A stretch of DNA of 64,000 nt, taken from Catenaria anguillulae PL171 (taxonomy: Eukaryota > Blastocladiomycota > Blastocladiomycetes > Blastocladiales > Catenariaceae). The notes under the pieces were generated by a model. It worked only from the letters and a program-made list of their open reading frames with translations, had not been told where the DNA came from and did not search any database. The position numbers and the translations under genes were made by a program. The stretch lies in assembly GCA_002102555.1 (NCBI GenBank), contig MCFL01000043.1, positions 62,001 to 126,000 of the forward strand, read 5' to 3'. Below are positions 11,832 to 22,876 of this stretch, piece by piece (the first letter of the stretch is position 1; each line of letters opens with the position of its first letter).

Positions 11832-13349
11832 ATGAACCCGCCGACCTCGACTTCTCTCCCGCGCGCTCCAAAACGCACTGGCGCCCCACCCGCCGACCAT
11901 CCCGGCTCATCGCCGTCGGCCGCCAAACGCTCACGGACCGTTCAGTTTGCCGCCAATGACGCTGCCCAGCATGGCGACATTGGCCCGCAACTACCCTCAT
12001 CTCGACCCGTCCACGATCCCATGGTCACTGACCACATGAGCGACAATGACGACGATGATCGTGACTTGCCGACGGATCCGCGCTGGATTCAAGCACAGGC
12101 CCGTGCGCGTGCGCAGCTCAATGACAAGCAAGATCAAGACAAGGACGATGATGAGGATGACGACGACGACGAGGATGAAGATCCAGAATTGCACATGCTG
12201 GGCGGTACTCGGCGCGGGGCCCGCAAACGCGACAGGTTTGAGGGCGACCGGTCGGGTGATGAGGATTCAGAGGAGGACGACCAAGATGACGACGACGAAG
12301 ACGATATGTTTGGCGAGGGGCCAAAGAAGAAGAAAAAGGGCAAGGACAAGCGTGCGATCCAGCCCATGTCATACGAGGATCGAAAGGCGCAGTTTCTTGG
12401 CAAAGTAGGCCAGTTTATGGATGCCGATGACGACAATGGTGGAATCGAGTTGGAGCCGTTCAATATGCGTGACGAGATGCGTCAAGGGTATGTCTTTCTT
12501 TAGTTCCGTCTCTCACCATCGATTCTCGCTCCTCACTCGCGTCCAAAAAAACGCAGAGGCTTTGACGAATCCGGAACATTTATTCGCAAACAAGACGCAA
12601 ATGCCCGCTACGACAACTGGCTCGCTGGCGTCACGGACGCAGACATGGAATCGGCCGCCATGGCGCAAGAGGCCCGCGAGCAAGAGCGCCAAGCTCACGA
12701 GCGTGCGGTCGAGTCACGGCTTGCCCGGTTTGGATCCCAGCCCCACCAGCTTGTCATGGCGCTGTGCGGCGTGCTCTTGCCAAGGGAAACACCCTCGACG
12801 TGTTTGGGCAGGCTCAATGCACGGATCGAGCGCGGGCCGCAAAAGCGAGGCAAGGCAAAACAAAGGAAGAACAAAGTGGGCCAAGTCGGAGGAGAGATTG
12901 AGGGCGAGTGGAGGGAGCCATTGGCGTCGCAGTGGGCGCGCCAAGATGTTGCGCTCGTCACGGATTTGGCCGATCACTTGTTGAACGTGTGCGGCATGAC
13001 TGACATTTACGAAACGGATAGGGAAGAGTTGGTTGCGGATTTGCGCGACGACGGACATGTTCCCAGGCAGTGGGCAGGCGTGCATCCGTTGGCGGACGAG
13101 CGCAAGGTGGCCTGGGCGTACTCGTGGCTGCCGGCCAGTGCAAATCACGATGCCACAGAGCATGATTCTGCGGCCGGGCAAGAGACATACGGTCCATTCG
13201 AAGCACATGAGATGAAGGGTTGGGCCGAACAGGGTTTCTTTGTGAATGGAATCGAGGTGCAGCGGTTTGTGAATGGCGTGCCCGTGGGTGCAAAGGTGGT
13301 AGTGAGCGGAGATGAGGCAAATGAGTTCAGGTGGGAGGCGCCGTCATGA
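11832..13349 (+). CDS. CD2BP2: CD2BP2/Lin1-type GYF-domain protein (U5 snRNP)
   Basis: Two exons, 11832-12487 and 12557-13349; 482 residues. CD2BP2 (yeast Lin1, human U5-52K) is a U5 snRNP-associated factor; its GYF domain binds proline-rich ligands. The N-terminal third is basic then strongly acidic (several Asp/Glu runs, residues about 75-160), followed by a Lys run. Conserved blocks: IELEPFNMRDEMRQGGFDES, where the intron lies within the glycine pair; then LCGVLLPRETPSTCLGRL, matching LLELLLPRETV..ALRRLG of the human protein; then a GYF domain near residues 412-450 with WAYSW, YGPFEAHEMKGWAEQGFF. A 31-residue insertion separates the first GYF tryptophan block from YGPF. The start is the first ATG in frame. 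Confidence 0.88.
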
Positions 13350-15058
13350 GTTTGGTTATCTATGTGTGTGTATGCACATCAATCATGCTATGTCTGTGCA
13401 GGCCCATATCTTCCCTTCGTTTGTGAGACCCCGACACCTAGATTACACTGAAGACTTGTATTAATACATTGACATGATTATCCATACTGGAGCCGAAGCT
13501 CCCTGGGCCCAAGCGTCAACGAGCGGAAGATGGGCAACTGAAGTGGCACGACCTGGATCCATCCAGACGGAAAATGAGCAGAAAAGCAACATACATACAT
13601 AACAGCAAACAACCAGGGCGAGGTGAAGGTATCCGCGATAACTCGGGAAGTGAGGTTGGCTGGCATACAAACTCTCACGCCCTCTGTCCACGGGGCAAGC
13701 GCCTCCAAGCGAGTCTCAACCTGATTCAGACGGGCAGCGCAACCTTGCTCGAGGCGGTTGAGAAGCGTCACGATCTGAGCGAGGATAGCTCAATGTGTCG
13801 GTGTGCGTGCAAGGCCGCATGGTGCGAGGCAAGGTCGCCGAGTGTTATCTAGGCAAAGTCGACTTGGGCCACTCATCGGCATGGACGTGTCAGGTGAGAC
13901 TTGGCGGCAGGGGCTCGGCATGGTGGCGTCTAGGTAAGCCCTTACATCCATCTTTGGATCTTTCCAGAGCTACAGTACCTATGTACAAATTGCTGAAGAA
14001 TTCCTGGTTTTCGGTCTGTGAGGTTCCCGGTCCCACATGGCAATGCAATGACAACCTTCGTGGTACAGCTCCATTCCGCGTCAATGCCTCGGCTCCAGCG
14101 AAGGGAATGCTTAGCTTGCTTTCAACCCTATGTACACATTGAGCCAACAACCCAACCCTATTGACTGCTCAAACCTCGCCACTAACGCCACCTTCACCGC
14201 TGACAGGGGCCCGAATGCCAGGCAAGGGCTTCGCGAAGCGAATGACAGGCCGCCCCGGCGAGTAACTGAATGCGGATGTCTGGGTCCTGGTTGTGGTCTT
14301 GGATGCCTGCCTTCGTCCTTCGTCATCGCGGCCCACCGATCGCGAGCTCGAGTACTGAGGTTTATACTGGTCGTCCCGTGGTCGCGACGTCTCGCGCGCT
14401 CGTTGGGGATCCCAAAGCGCCGATTGGTTGCAATTGTTTGTGGGGCTGATGACTGATGATCACGGGCCACAATCGTGTTTCATGTGCTTGCTGGTGATGA
14501 TGATGACAAATACAGACATGAAAATGCTTGGGACGAGAGACGGATCAGATGGCCATTGGCACGCCGATCCCGTTTCCGCACTGGGTCCACATCCTGTCTT
14601 GACTGCAGCATGGCAGTTGCAAGGCTCCTCCATGTAGAAGATTCGAATTCTCGCTTTTTTCATTCCCACTCATCGAGACACGATGGACGGTCAATGTTAA
14701 TTTTGCACACACATTCACACACACGTGAAGCCTTGATTTTTGCCGAACCGCAGCCTACATATAACCCTGTGCACTGACACTGACAGCCTTGTCTCCAAAG
14801 ATCGGTCATCAGCAGCACTGCGAGCGAGGGGTGGGGCTATTCTTAAGCATATGTACTTCGTGTGTCGCCGTCATTTCCACCTCGATTCGACACCCTGCCA
14901 AGTCATCCCTCCTTACCTGGCCTGCATACCCGCCCCAGTTTGACCACCACCGTCAGTACAAGAGCAGACTGCCCCACGTTCCCACTCTGACCCGACCTCG
15001 CACCTCCTTTCGCCCCGTGTCGTATCGCATGCAATAGAGCCCGTGACAGCTTGCCGCG
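13350..15058. other. Long intergenic region upstream of the ABC transporter
   Basis: About 1.7 kb without a convincing gene. Open frames on both strands are compositionally biased and share no family motif, except the short minus-strand segment listed at 13679-13773. The last few hundred bases should contain the ABC transporter promoter; runs of CACACA occur near 14706-14725. Confidence 0.4.
13679..13773 (-). CDS. Possible BRK1/HSPC300-like exon or relic
   Basis: One 95-nt minus-strand segment reads IVTLLNRLEQGCAARLNQVE then TRLEAL. It lines up with the core of BRK1, a 75-residue subunit of the WAVE actin-nucleation complex (IADFLNSF..SCRSRLATLNEKLTAL), sharing the Leu-Asn, Cys, Arg-Leu and Ala-Leu positions. 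A good acceptor (pyrimidine tract then CAG) precedes it and a GTGAGA donor follows. I could not find exons encoding the expected DWANREYIE part or the C-terminal EYIEA part, so this is either an incompletely resolved small gene, a relic, or a chance coiled coil. Confidence 0.25.
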
Positions 15059-18000
15059 ATGACCGTCTCAAGCAACGCCATCCCGGCAACCGGGCCTGTC
15101 GACACCCACATCGACATTGCCCAACTCCCTCCTTCAGCCTCTGCAACGGCTGCCGAAATCCCCCTGCTCGAAAAGCGTGCCGTGGACGACCATTCAGACG
15201 CCAAATCAACCCATTCCACCTCGACTGTCGGCACTGCCCCTCCCCGGCCACGTCTTCCACCCCCTGCCCTCGACTCGGCATCCTTGTTCTCCCGCATTTT
15301 CTTTACCTGGGTCTCGCCCATCATTGCCCAGCGCGAAACCATTGACGAAAACACCCTCAACGACTTGCAGGCGTGGGACCAAGCAGAGTTCCTGTGCACA
15401 CAACTCGAGAATGCCTGGGAACGTGAGCAAGCCAGCGCATCCAAGGCGGGCCGCAGTCCCCATTTGGCCTGGGCCCTGTTGCACACGTTCCGGTCGCAAA
15501 TCTTTTGGTCGGGCTTTTGGGCCGGGGTTGAGATTGCGACCAAGGTGGGTGAGGCAGTGTTTTTGGGCAATATGATTCGCGGGTTTCAGCAATTTGGGAT
15601 TGCAAGTGTGTCGTCGGAAGGGTACTGGTGGGCGCTGGCGCTGACGCTAGCCACAACATTTCACGGTATTCTTCACCACGCATTCTTTTTCGTAGGTATG
15701 TCACACATCCCTTGTACACTCTCTTGTGCCGTCATTTCTCTTTTTTTTTTCGCTGACGAGCTCACCTGAATCTATCTTTCCCAGGCATGCGTCTCGGCCA
15801 CCAGCTCCGTATCTCGCTCACGACCATCATGTACAAGAAATCCATCAACCTTGCCGCTGGCAGCACCTCGCCCGGCGTCATTGTCAACTTGGTGTCCAAC
15901 GATGTGGCCACTTTTGAGCAACTTGCTCTCTTTGGGCACTACTTGTGGGTCGCTGCGATCGAAATCCCGCTTTGCGGCTGGCTCTTGTACGAGCGCCTGT
16001 CGTGGCCCGCACTGCTCGGGCTCATTGTCATCTTTTTGATGGTGCCGATGCAAGCCGCATTCGGACGCTACTTTCACAAGTTCCGTCGGGCCATGGTGCA
16101 GTGGCGAGACGCTCGAGTTCGCTTGATGTCGGACCTCTTGACTGGGATCGATGTTGTGAAATTGTACGCCTCTTTGTTTTCCCTGTTTCTTTTACTTTTT
16201 TCCTGCTAATCTAACATGTTGATGCTCTTCTTCACAGCAATGCGTGGATGACCCCATTTGTCGCCGAGGTCACCCGACTCCGCGCCATGGAAATGATCTT
16301 TCTCATTCGCGCGGGCATCATGGACGCAATGAACGAGGCCTCCTTCTTTGTGTTTCCAATGCTTGTGTTTCTCCTGACGTACGGCTCGTCCATTGGCGCC
16401 GGTATCCCGTTGCGTGCTCCCGACGTGTTCTCGTCCGTTGCGCTCTTCAACGTCTTGCGTCTCACGCTCACGACCTTTGTCCCAAAAGCCGTCAAGGCAG
16501 CAACCGAATCGGCGGTTTCGCTCAACCGCATCGGCAAGTTTTTACTTGAGCAAGAAACGTCCTCGACTCTGCATCAACCAGATCCCCTCATCCCGTCGTC
16601 GCTGTCGTCGCCGCCCACGGACCCATCCAAGCCTGCCATCACACTCACCAACGCAACCTTCACCTGGCCCGCGTTCCAGCTCGACTCTATCTCGCAAACG
16701 TTCAACCAAGCCTCTCTCACCGCCATCATTGGCCCTGTCGGCTCTGGCAAATCCTCGCTAATCCAAGCCATTCTCGGCGAAATGCCAACCACGTCCTCCC
16801 CCTCGGCCATCCACATTGCCGCCTCGCACCGGCGCATGGCATATGCCCCACAAACCCCCTGGATTCTTGCAGGCACCATCCTCGACAACATCCTTTTCGG
16901 ATCGGAGCTTGACGAGCCGTGGCTGCGGCGCGTGCTGGCCATGTGCTCGCTGGAGCGCGACCTGGACCAGTGGCCGCACGGCCTGTACACGCTCGTAGGC
17001 GAGCGCGGCGTTTCGCTGTCTGGTGGGCAAAAGGCTCGCGTGGGGCTTGCGCGCGCAGTGTATGCAAAGGCGCCAGTGCTGTTGCTGGACGATCCATTGT
17101 CTGCGCTGGATTCGCGCGTCGGCAGGAAGGTGTTTGAGGCTGTGAGGAGTGCGCCAGAGTTGGCGCGCACGACCAGGGTTTTGGTCACGCATCAGTTGCA
17201 CTTTGTGCGCGAGGCAGATCAGGTGGTGGTGATGGAGGCGGGCAAGGTGGCGGCCTCGGGCACCTGGGACGAGGTTCGCGACACGCACAAGAGGCGCGTG
17301 GCAGACGTCGGCCACGAGGAAGCCAGCAAGGATTGGATGGCGATCCTCGCAGATTATGACGACACGGCCAAGTTGGCCACCGACATGGAGGTGGATGCGA
17401 TTGCGGCAGGTGATGCGTCTGTCCCCTCATCGTCGTCGACAGCCGCCGGGTCGCCCAACGCGGCGGTTGTGGCTGAGTTAAGAGACGAAATGGTGGATCT
17501 CATCAAGGACGGCAAGCGTGGTGCCGCAAAAGCCGCGGCTGCAAATGTGGAAACGTCTCAGGTCGGTCGCGTGCGTTGGTCGACATTCTCGAGGTTTTTG
17601 ATCCAGCCAACGTCGTTGCTCATGCTGGTCACAACCATTGTTGCCATGTTTGGTGGGCAAATTCTGGCCGTGAGCTCGGATTGGCACTTGGCCCGGTGGG
17701 TCAACAAGCCGCCCGAGGTGCAGCTCGGTGATAGCTTCTATTTTACCCTCTACTGGGCATTGATTGCTGCCGCTGTGACTGTCGGTTTGGTTCGCGCCGT
17801 CTTGTTTTACCAACTCTTGCTCAACTCGAGTCGCGCCGTCTCGGCCACCATGCTCGAAAAGGTGCTCGATGCACCGCTCGCTTGGTTCAACAAGAACCCG
17901 ACCGGCCGCATTCTCAATCGCTTCACCAAGGATCTGTCCCAGATTGACGAGCAACTCCCAACCGTGTTTTTCAACTTTACGCAATGCTTGTTCCAATCGA

Positions 18001-19349
18001 TTGGCGTCATCATTGTCGTCATCATGGTGCTTCCCTGGGTCGCCCTGTCTGTCCCCGTTCTCGCCACCGTGTTCTTCCTGTTCCGCCGCTGGTACATTGC
18101 GGCCAGCCGCCGCATCAAGCGCATCGAGTCCACCACGCGCTCGCCCGTCTACTCGCACCTGTCTGAATCGCTCGAGGGCCTGCCTGTGATTCGCGCCTTG
18201 CACGCGCAGCACATGTTTGTGCACCAGTTTGCCGCATACATGGACACCAACACGCGCGCCGTGTTTGCACAAGCTGCGTGTGCGCGGTGGTTGGGCCTGC
18301 GCCTCGACCTCGTGTCGAGCTTGTTTCTGGCCATTTCCGCGTTTGCCGCACAGCTCGTGGCCCAGTCGGGCGGGTTGCCCGCGGCACTCGCCGGGCTGGC
18401 ACTTTCGTACACATTACAGCTCAATGGGTTGTTGCAATGGATGGTCCGCCAGTCGGTCGAGGTCGAGGTTTTGTTTGTTGCATGCGAGCGGCTGTTTGAG
18501 TATTGCGATTTGACGGGCGAAAAGGATTTGCCGTCGCGCGACGTGCCGCCGCCCGAGTGGCCTACCATGGGCGAAATCAAGTTCAAGAACATGTCGCTGA
18601 CGTACCCTGGATCCGAGAAGCCGGTGCTCAAGGAGTGGAATGTCGAGTTCAAGGCAGGCGAAAAAATTGGGCTGGTCGGTAGGACCGGAGCGGGTAAATC
18701 GTCAAGTTTTGCGGCCCTGTTCCGCAGCTACGAGTACGATGGCGTGATTGAGCTGGACGGCATCAACACGGCCACGCTCAAGGTTGAAGAGCTGCGCCGC
18801 CGCTTGTCCATTATTCCGCAATCGCCCATGCTGTTCCGTGGATCTGTGCGCTTCAACTTGGATCCGTTCAATGAGTATTCGGATCACGAGATTTGGCAAG
18901 CGCTCGAGCGAGTTCAGCTCAAGTCGGTTGTGGAGCAGCTTGAGGGCAAGCTGGATGCCCCTGTGGTTGACGGCGGTCAGAATTTCAGTGTTGGTTCGCG
19001 CCAATTGCTGTGCGCATCAAGGTCCTTGCTCAAGAAGGCGCGTGTGTTGGTGGCCGACGAGGCAAGCGCCAACATTGATTTCAAGTCGGATGCTTTGATT
19101 CAGCAAGTGTTGCAGCACGCATTCCCGGACACGCTCGTGATTACCATTGCACATCGGCTCACCACTGTCATCCAGTACGATCGGTTGGTGGTGCTTGATG
19201 CAGGCAAGATCATGGAGGTTGGTCACGCGTGGGAATTGCTTCAGAATCCCAACGGCATGTTTGCCAAGATGGTTGCCGATACGGGTGACGAAGGCGCAAA
19301 TCAGTTGCGTGAGATGGCAAAGGCGAGTTGGGAGGCAAAGCAACGCTGA
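15059..19349 (+). CDS. ABCC/MRP4-type ABC transporter
   Basis: Three exons, 15059-15695, 15785-16163, 16238-19349; 1,375 residues. This is a full-length short-form ABCC exporter (TMD1-NBD1-TMD2-NBD2, no TMD0), expected in the plasma or vacuolar membrane and pumping organic anions, conjugates or drugs; the substrate cannot be read from sequence. Residues 1-70 are polar, then LFSRIFFTWVSPII opens the ABCC core. GMRLGHQLRISLTTIMYKKS and IVNLVSNDVATFEQ closely match the MRP4 cytoplasmic loop. NBD1: Walker A GPVGSGKSS (about 504), signature LSGGQKARVGLARA (about 599), Walker B LLLDDPLSALD. NBD2: GRTGAGKSS (about 1153), FSVGSRQLL (about 1255), VADEASANIDFKSD. The usual KMYAWE motif of ABCC loops is KFNAWM here; the intron 2 junction falls inside it and was chosen to keep frame. 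Confidence 0.92.
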
Positions 19350-19587
19350 ACTCTTGTTTGTTTTCGTGTTTTGTCAAGTTTTGTTGATTACCCCACCACA
19401 CCATAGCTCTTGTTAATGTAAATACAGTAACCGTAACGTGTGTAACTCTCGATTGCTGGAATTTGGTATTAAATACCAGCTGTGCCCACTCCATGGTCTT
19501 TGCGTCAGGCGGACAGCGTCAACCCGCCGCCATGCGCACATGTGATAAAACTGTTCGCTACATCTTTTCATCGGCAGTCTTATCGAG

Positions 19588-19659
19588 AGCGCCATGGCGC
19601 AGTGGAAGCGCGCCAGGCTCATAACCTGGAGGTCCTCTGATCGAAACGGAGTGGCGCTA
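19588..19659 (+). tRNA. tRNA-Met (CAT)
   Basis: A 72-nt cloverleaf. The acceptor stem AGCGCCA (19588-19594) pairs with TGGCGCT (19652-19658), discriminator A. The anticodon stem CCAGG/CCTGG encloses loop CTCATAA with CAT at 19620-19622. The T arm is CTCTG-ATCGAAA-CGGAG. A T run (19666-19670), the expected Pol III terminator, follows. There is no intron. The T loop starts with A rather than T; the D loop and a non-initiator anticodon stem (no GGG/CCC run) favour the elongator form, but I could not settle that firmly. Confidence 0.9.
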
Positions 19660-20317
19660 TTGTGATTTTTGTTCCTTTTCGGGGCGTTTTTGTCTCGAAA
19701 CACGTTTCGCCACCTTCAGTCAAACCACCGTCATTGTTTCAGCTCGGGTGCCACCCGGCATGTAGTATGATATAGCTTCTCAGCTGCGCAGCCAGGCTGT
19801 TGCGTGCACTGGCACGGGGCCACATTTCACATCGATACGTCTTTTTGCCATTGTGCCAGGGGAACTTAAGCCGAAGTATGCTCGTCGCGCGATACATTTA
19901 CGCCTGGGGGAGCCCGATGAATATTCACACTGGTCCCGGGCTTGCTGAGCCAAGTCTGGTGTCCAAGTGGTGCAAACGTGAGACAGAAGCCGCATTCCAC
20001 CGACATTCCGAAGCGTGTGGGCCGTCCACGTTGGCTGTTGTGCAACGTGCAGTTGTTTCCTTTTTTTATCGGCCAGTCGCCAACCTAACCCCGCCCACTC
20101 GTTCGCAACCCTTCAGCAGCCGGCGTCCATGCATTGTGTACCTACCATGTACCCTCTCCTTCGATCACTTGAAATCATATACTAGAGTCCCCCAGAAGCG
20201 TTCGCACTTTTCGTTGCTCGACACGAAGACCATCTGCTACTCCGATCGACCAAAGTACACACCAGCTCTCCGGCTCCCCGACTCGAAGCTTGTACAGCAC
20301 GGACACTGTTCCCTTCA
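19660..20317. other. Intergenic between tRNA-Met and the 7TM cluster
   Basis: Open frames here (for example a long plus-strand one ending at 20321) show no recognisable domain. They overlap the expected promoter and leader of the first seven-transmembrane gene. Confidence 0.4.
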
Positions 20318-21859
20318 ATGATCCTCGATCCGTGGCAAGCCGCTGCTGCTCGCATCTGGAGCGATGAACTGCTCGATGTTGACTACGCTCTACCGTCCGT
20401 GCTCGCCATCATGGCTGCAAACGTCCTCCTTTCGACGGTGTTGGTCATCATTGCCATTCGACGAGTCGCTATTCATGCAACCAAGTTCAACATTGGTGTT
20501 TTGCTAAGCACGTTGGTGCTTTCACTCAACGATGTGTGGTTTTGGGTGATTGTCGGGTTTCGGATAGCACCGGTGCATATGATCTTGATATTCTATGGTT
20601 CATGACATGACCTTACCGACGCTCACTACTTCTTGCGCTATCCTGGCTTTTTTTTTCGGACGCCTACATAGTACACCTGGGAGATTGCTCGCACCTTCAT
20701 TCCCGTCGTCGCTGCGTCCATGATTGCCGGCCTGACATTTGAACGTTTTCGGATCTTTGGCGCCACCTCGCTCGCTGCTTGGTACACGGATCGTGTACGC
20801 CGAGGATTATTGTTATTCAACTTCACTTTGATGGCCATCGGACTCGGTTTGCTCGCCTCGACTTATGCCAATATTGACATCAACGTCAAGATTCCCGAAG
20901 TCCGCTCGCGCAAGTTTACGATTCTCGCCGTCATTGGATTTTCAGTCCTGGCCGACTTTATCCTCACCATTATCATCTTTCATATTGTGCTTTCGATCCG
21001 CAAGACGCTCGACTCGACTCTCAGCGTACCGTACGCCAAAGCGTCCATGTCTGGCAACGAGACCATGCGCGCGGCTGTCACGAATGCCGCATCGTTTCTG
21101 ACCATGTCGGAAACGGCTCGTTTGCATTTTCGCAAGGGCAAGCAAGAGTATCGCCGGCTCGTGGGCTACATTATTGGCTCGCTTGTGGGCATGGTCGTTT
21201 GCACCATTCTCGGCATTGTTTGCTACATTTTTGGTCGAAGCGTTGTCGGGCATCAGCTCGCAAACATCTCAGTCCGTGCCTACGTCTTGTGCGCAATCAT
21301 TGAGTGGGCACTGGTCGTGGACCTCGTCCGAGGGCGTGGCCGGTGCAACATTTCATCGTCCCTCAACACACAATCCCGCTCGTGCTCGGAGCAACGCTCA
21401 GCCAGCCAAATTCCTCAAGATACCCGCATTTATGGTGCGCATATTCACCTTGCTGTCCCACCTGATCCAGTTGTCTTCCGCTCACTGCTCGCTATCCTTC
21501 CATCATTAGCCTTACCCCACTACACCAACACTTCCAATGTCGGCATCACCTCCTCAACCGGCTCGTCGACCACTGCCCATGTGCCCTCCTCACCTGACCA
21601 TACAACGATACCGCCGACTCCCACCTTGCCGAAACCCACTCAGATTCACGTATTTCCTTCAGCCGTCGCCGGCCATTCCAATTCCACCACCTATCACTAC
21701 CAGAACACGCCCTTGTCCGCCACGCAGCTCGAGTTTCCACCAACAGCATACATGGGCGAGCATGAACTCCGCCCGTGGCATGGGCCAGATGACCAGACAC
21801 GCTCTCCGAGCAGAAGCAGTGCTGATGCTGTTGGGTGGGATCGACGAGGTCCAGGTTAG
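20318..21859 (+). CDS. Seven-transmembrane protein, tandem paralogue A
   Basis: Two exons, 20318-20572 and 20672-21859; 480 residues. I do not recognise the family. Seven hydrophobic segments are visible: SVLAIMAANVLLSTVLVIIA; FNIGVLLSTLVLSLNDVWFW; a third spanning the intron product up to AGLTFERFR; LLLFNFTLMAIGLGLLAST; FTILAVIGFSVLADFILTII; IGSLVGMVVCTILGIVCYIF; and VLCAIIEWALVVDLVR. The cytosolic-looking linker AAWYTDRVRRG corresponds to ARWYTAPVRRT in paralogue B. The C-terminal 150 residues are Ser/Pro/Thr-rich and poorly conserved. It lacks the second intron found in B and C, its coding sequence running straight through TFERFRIFG. The topology suggests a receptor-like protein, but no DRY or NPxxY motif is seen. 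Confidence 0.75.
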
Positions 21860-22876
21860 CAGTTGAAATGCCAAGTGTTGGTCACCATTCAGTGTAATTG
21901 CGACATTCCTCCAACTTGTCCTGCCAAGATTTTCTCATTGTGTCTTCATTTGTTCCCTTCCTCCTTCCTTGTGTGTGTATCCATGATTTGTTTCCCCACC
22001 CCCACTACCAATTCACGTCAAGGACATAGAGCCAAACGATGTGTTTCCAGAGATATGTGAATTCTTCTACGAGACGAATTACTCCCCGTGCACGTGCTTT
22101 TCTTTCGAATTCTCTTGAGTCCCAGGTGTTTATGTACATACATACCAGCATGTTGTGTGTGTAAGTTGTGGGATCGAGAAGATCGGTGTGGTCTCACCTG
22201 ATCTTCGACAACATCTCCAAGGTGATCAAAGTGGCTACAGGGTGATCACGTCATCATCATTCATGTGAAACACACGAGCCATAGGGCAAATGATTTGTCC
22301 GCGCGATATGCCCAATTTGGAAAGTTTTGTTGTGCGTCGCCACATGCAGAACGAGTTGCTTCCTGGCTCCAACTTTGCCATTGACACGGCCAGCCGAGCC
22401 ACATTTCTCGCTGAATGTCATGACCACGGCCTTTCACATGCAGTTCTGCCCACGTTGAACATGGTTCAAGCATTCCAAGCGGATGCACTCGCGCCCTCTC
22501 AATCTCGCCACTCTCAAATCACTGCATGCGCCGTCCCTTACACGCTCGCATCGTGAATGGCGACCGCCCACGATTTCGGTCCATTCGCCGCCAAATCTTC
22601 CTCGACCAGTTCAGAGGCCCCCTCGTTCGACAGCCTCATTCCATCGTCTCTGCTCGTCTGAACAAGCATCCCCAGTGACGATCCTTGAGAATCGACTTCG
22701 CCGCAATCGCTGCCTTTGCTTGCCGTCATTGCTGGGTCCGGCTTGCTGCTATCCCACCACCTCAGATTGTATATGCGAGCTCATCTCGACAGCTCCTCGT
22801 AGAATCGCCATTACCCTTCTGCAACTCTCTCGAGCTGTCTCCAGCGCTTCACATTCGTGGAACCAAACCAGTCAGC
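21860..22876. other. Intergenic between 7TM paralogues A and B
   Basis: About 1 kb without a supported gene. A plus-strand frame at 22290-22556 has ordinary-looking composition, but no motif or paralogue was recognised. This region presumably includes the promoter of paralogue B. Confidence 0.4.

Noticed and set aside
13461-14470. Several 70-120-codon frames in the region upstream of the ABC transporter
   Set aside because: No motif and overlapping frames on both strands; only the BRK1-like 95-nt segment was kept, at low confidence.
17478-18272. Long minus-strand open frame (264 codons) inside the ABC transporter
   Set aside because: Exact antisense of conserved ABCC coding sequence; His/Gly-rich composition typical of antisense frames in GC-rich genes.
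22290-22556. Plus-strand frame upstream of 7TM paralogue B as another F-box relic
   Set aside because: Only a vague NLESF resemblance; no second family block could be aligned.
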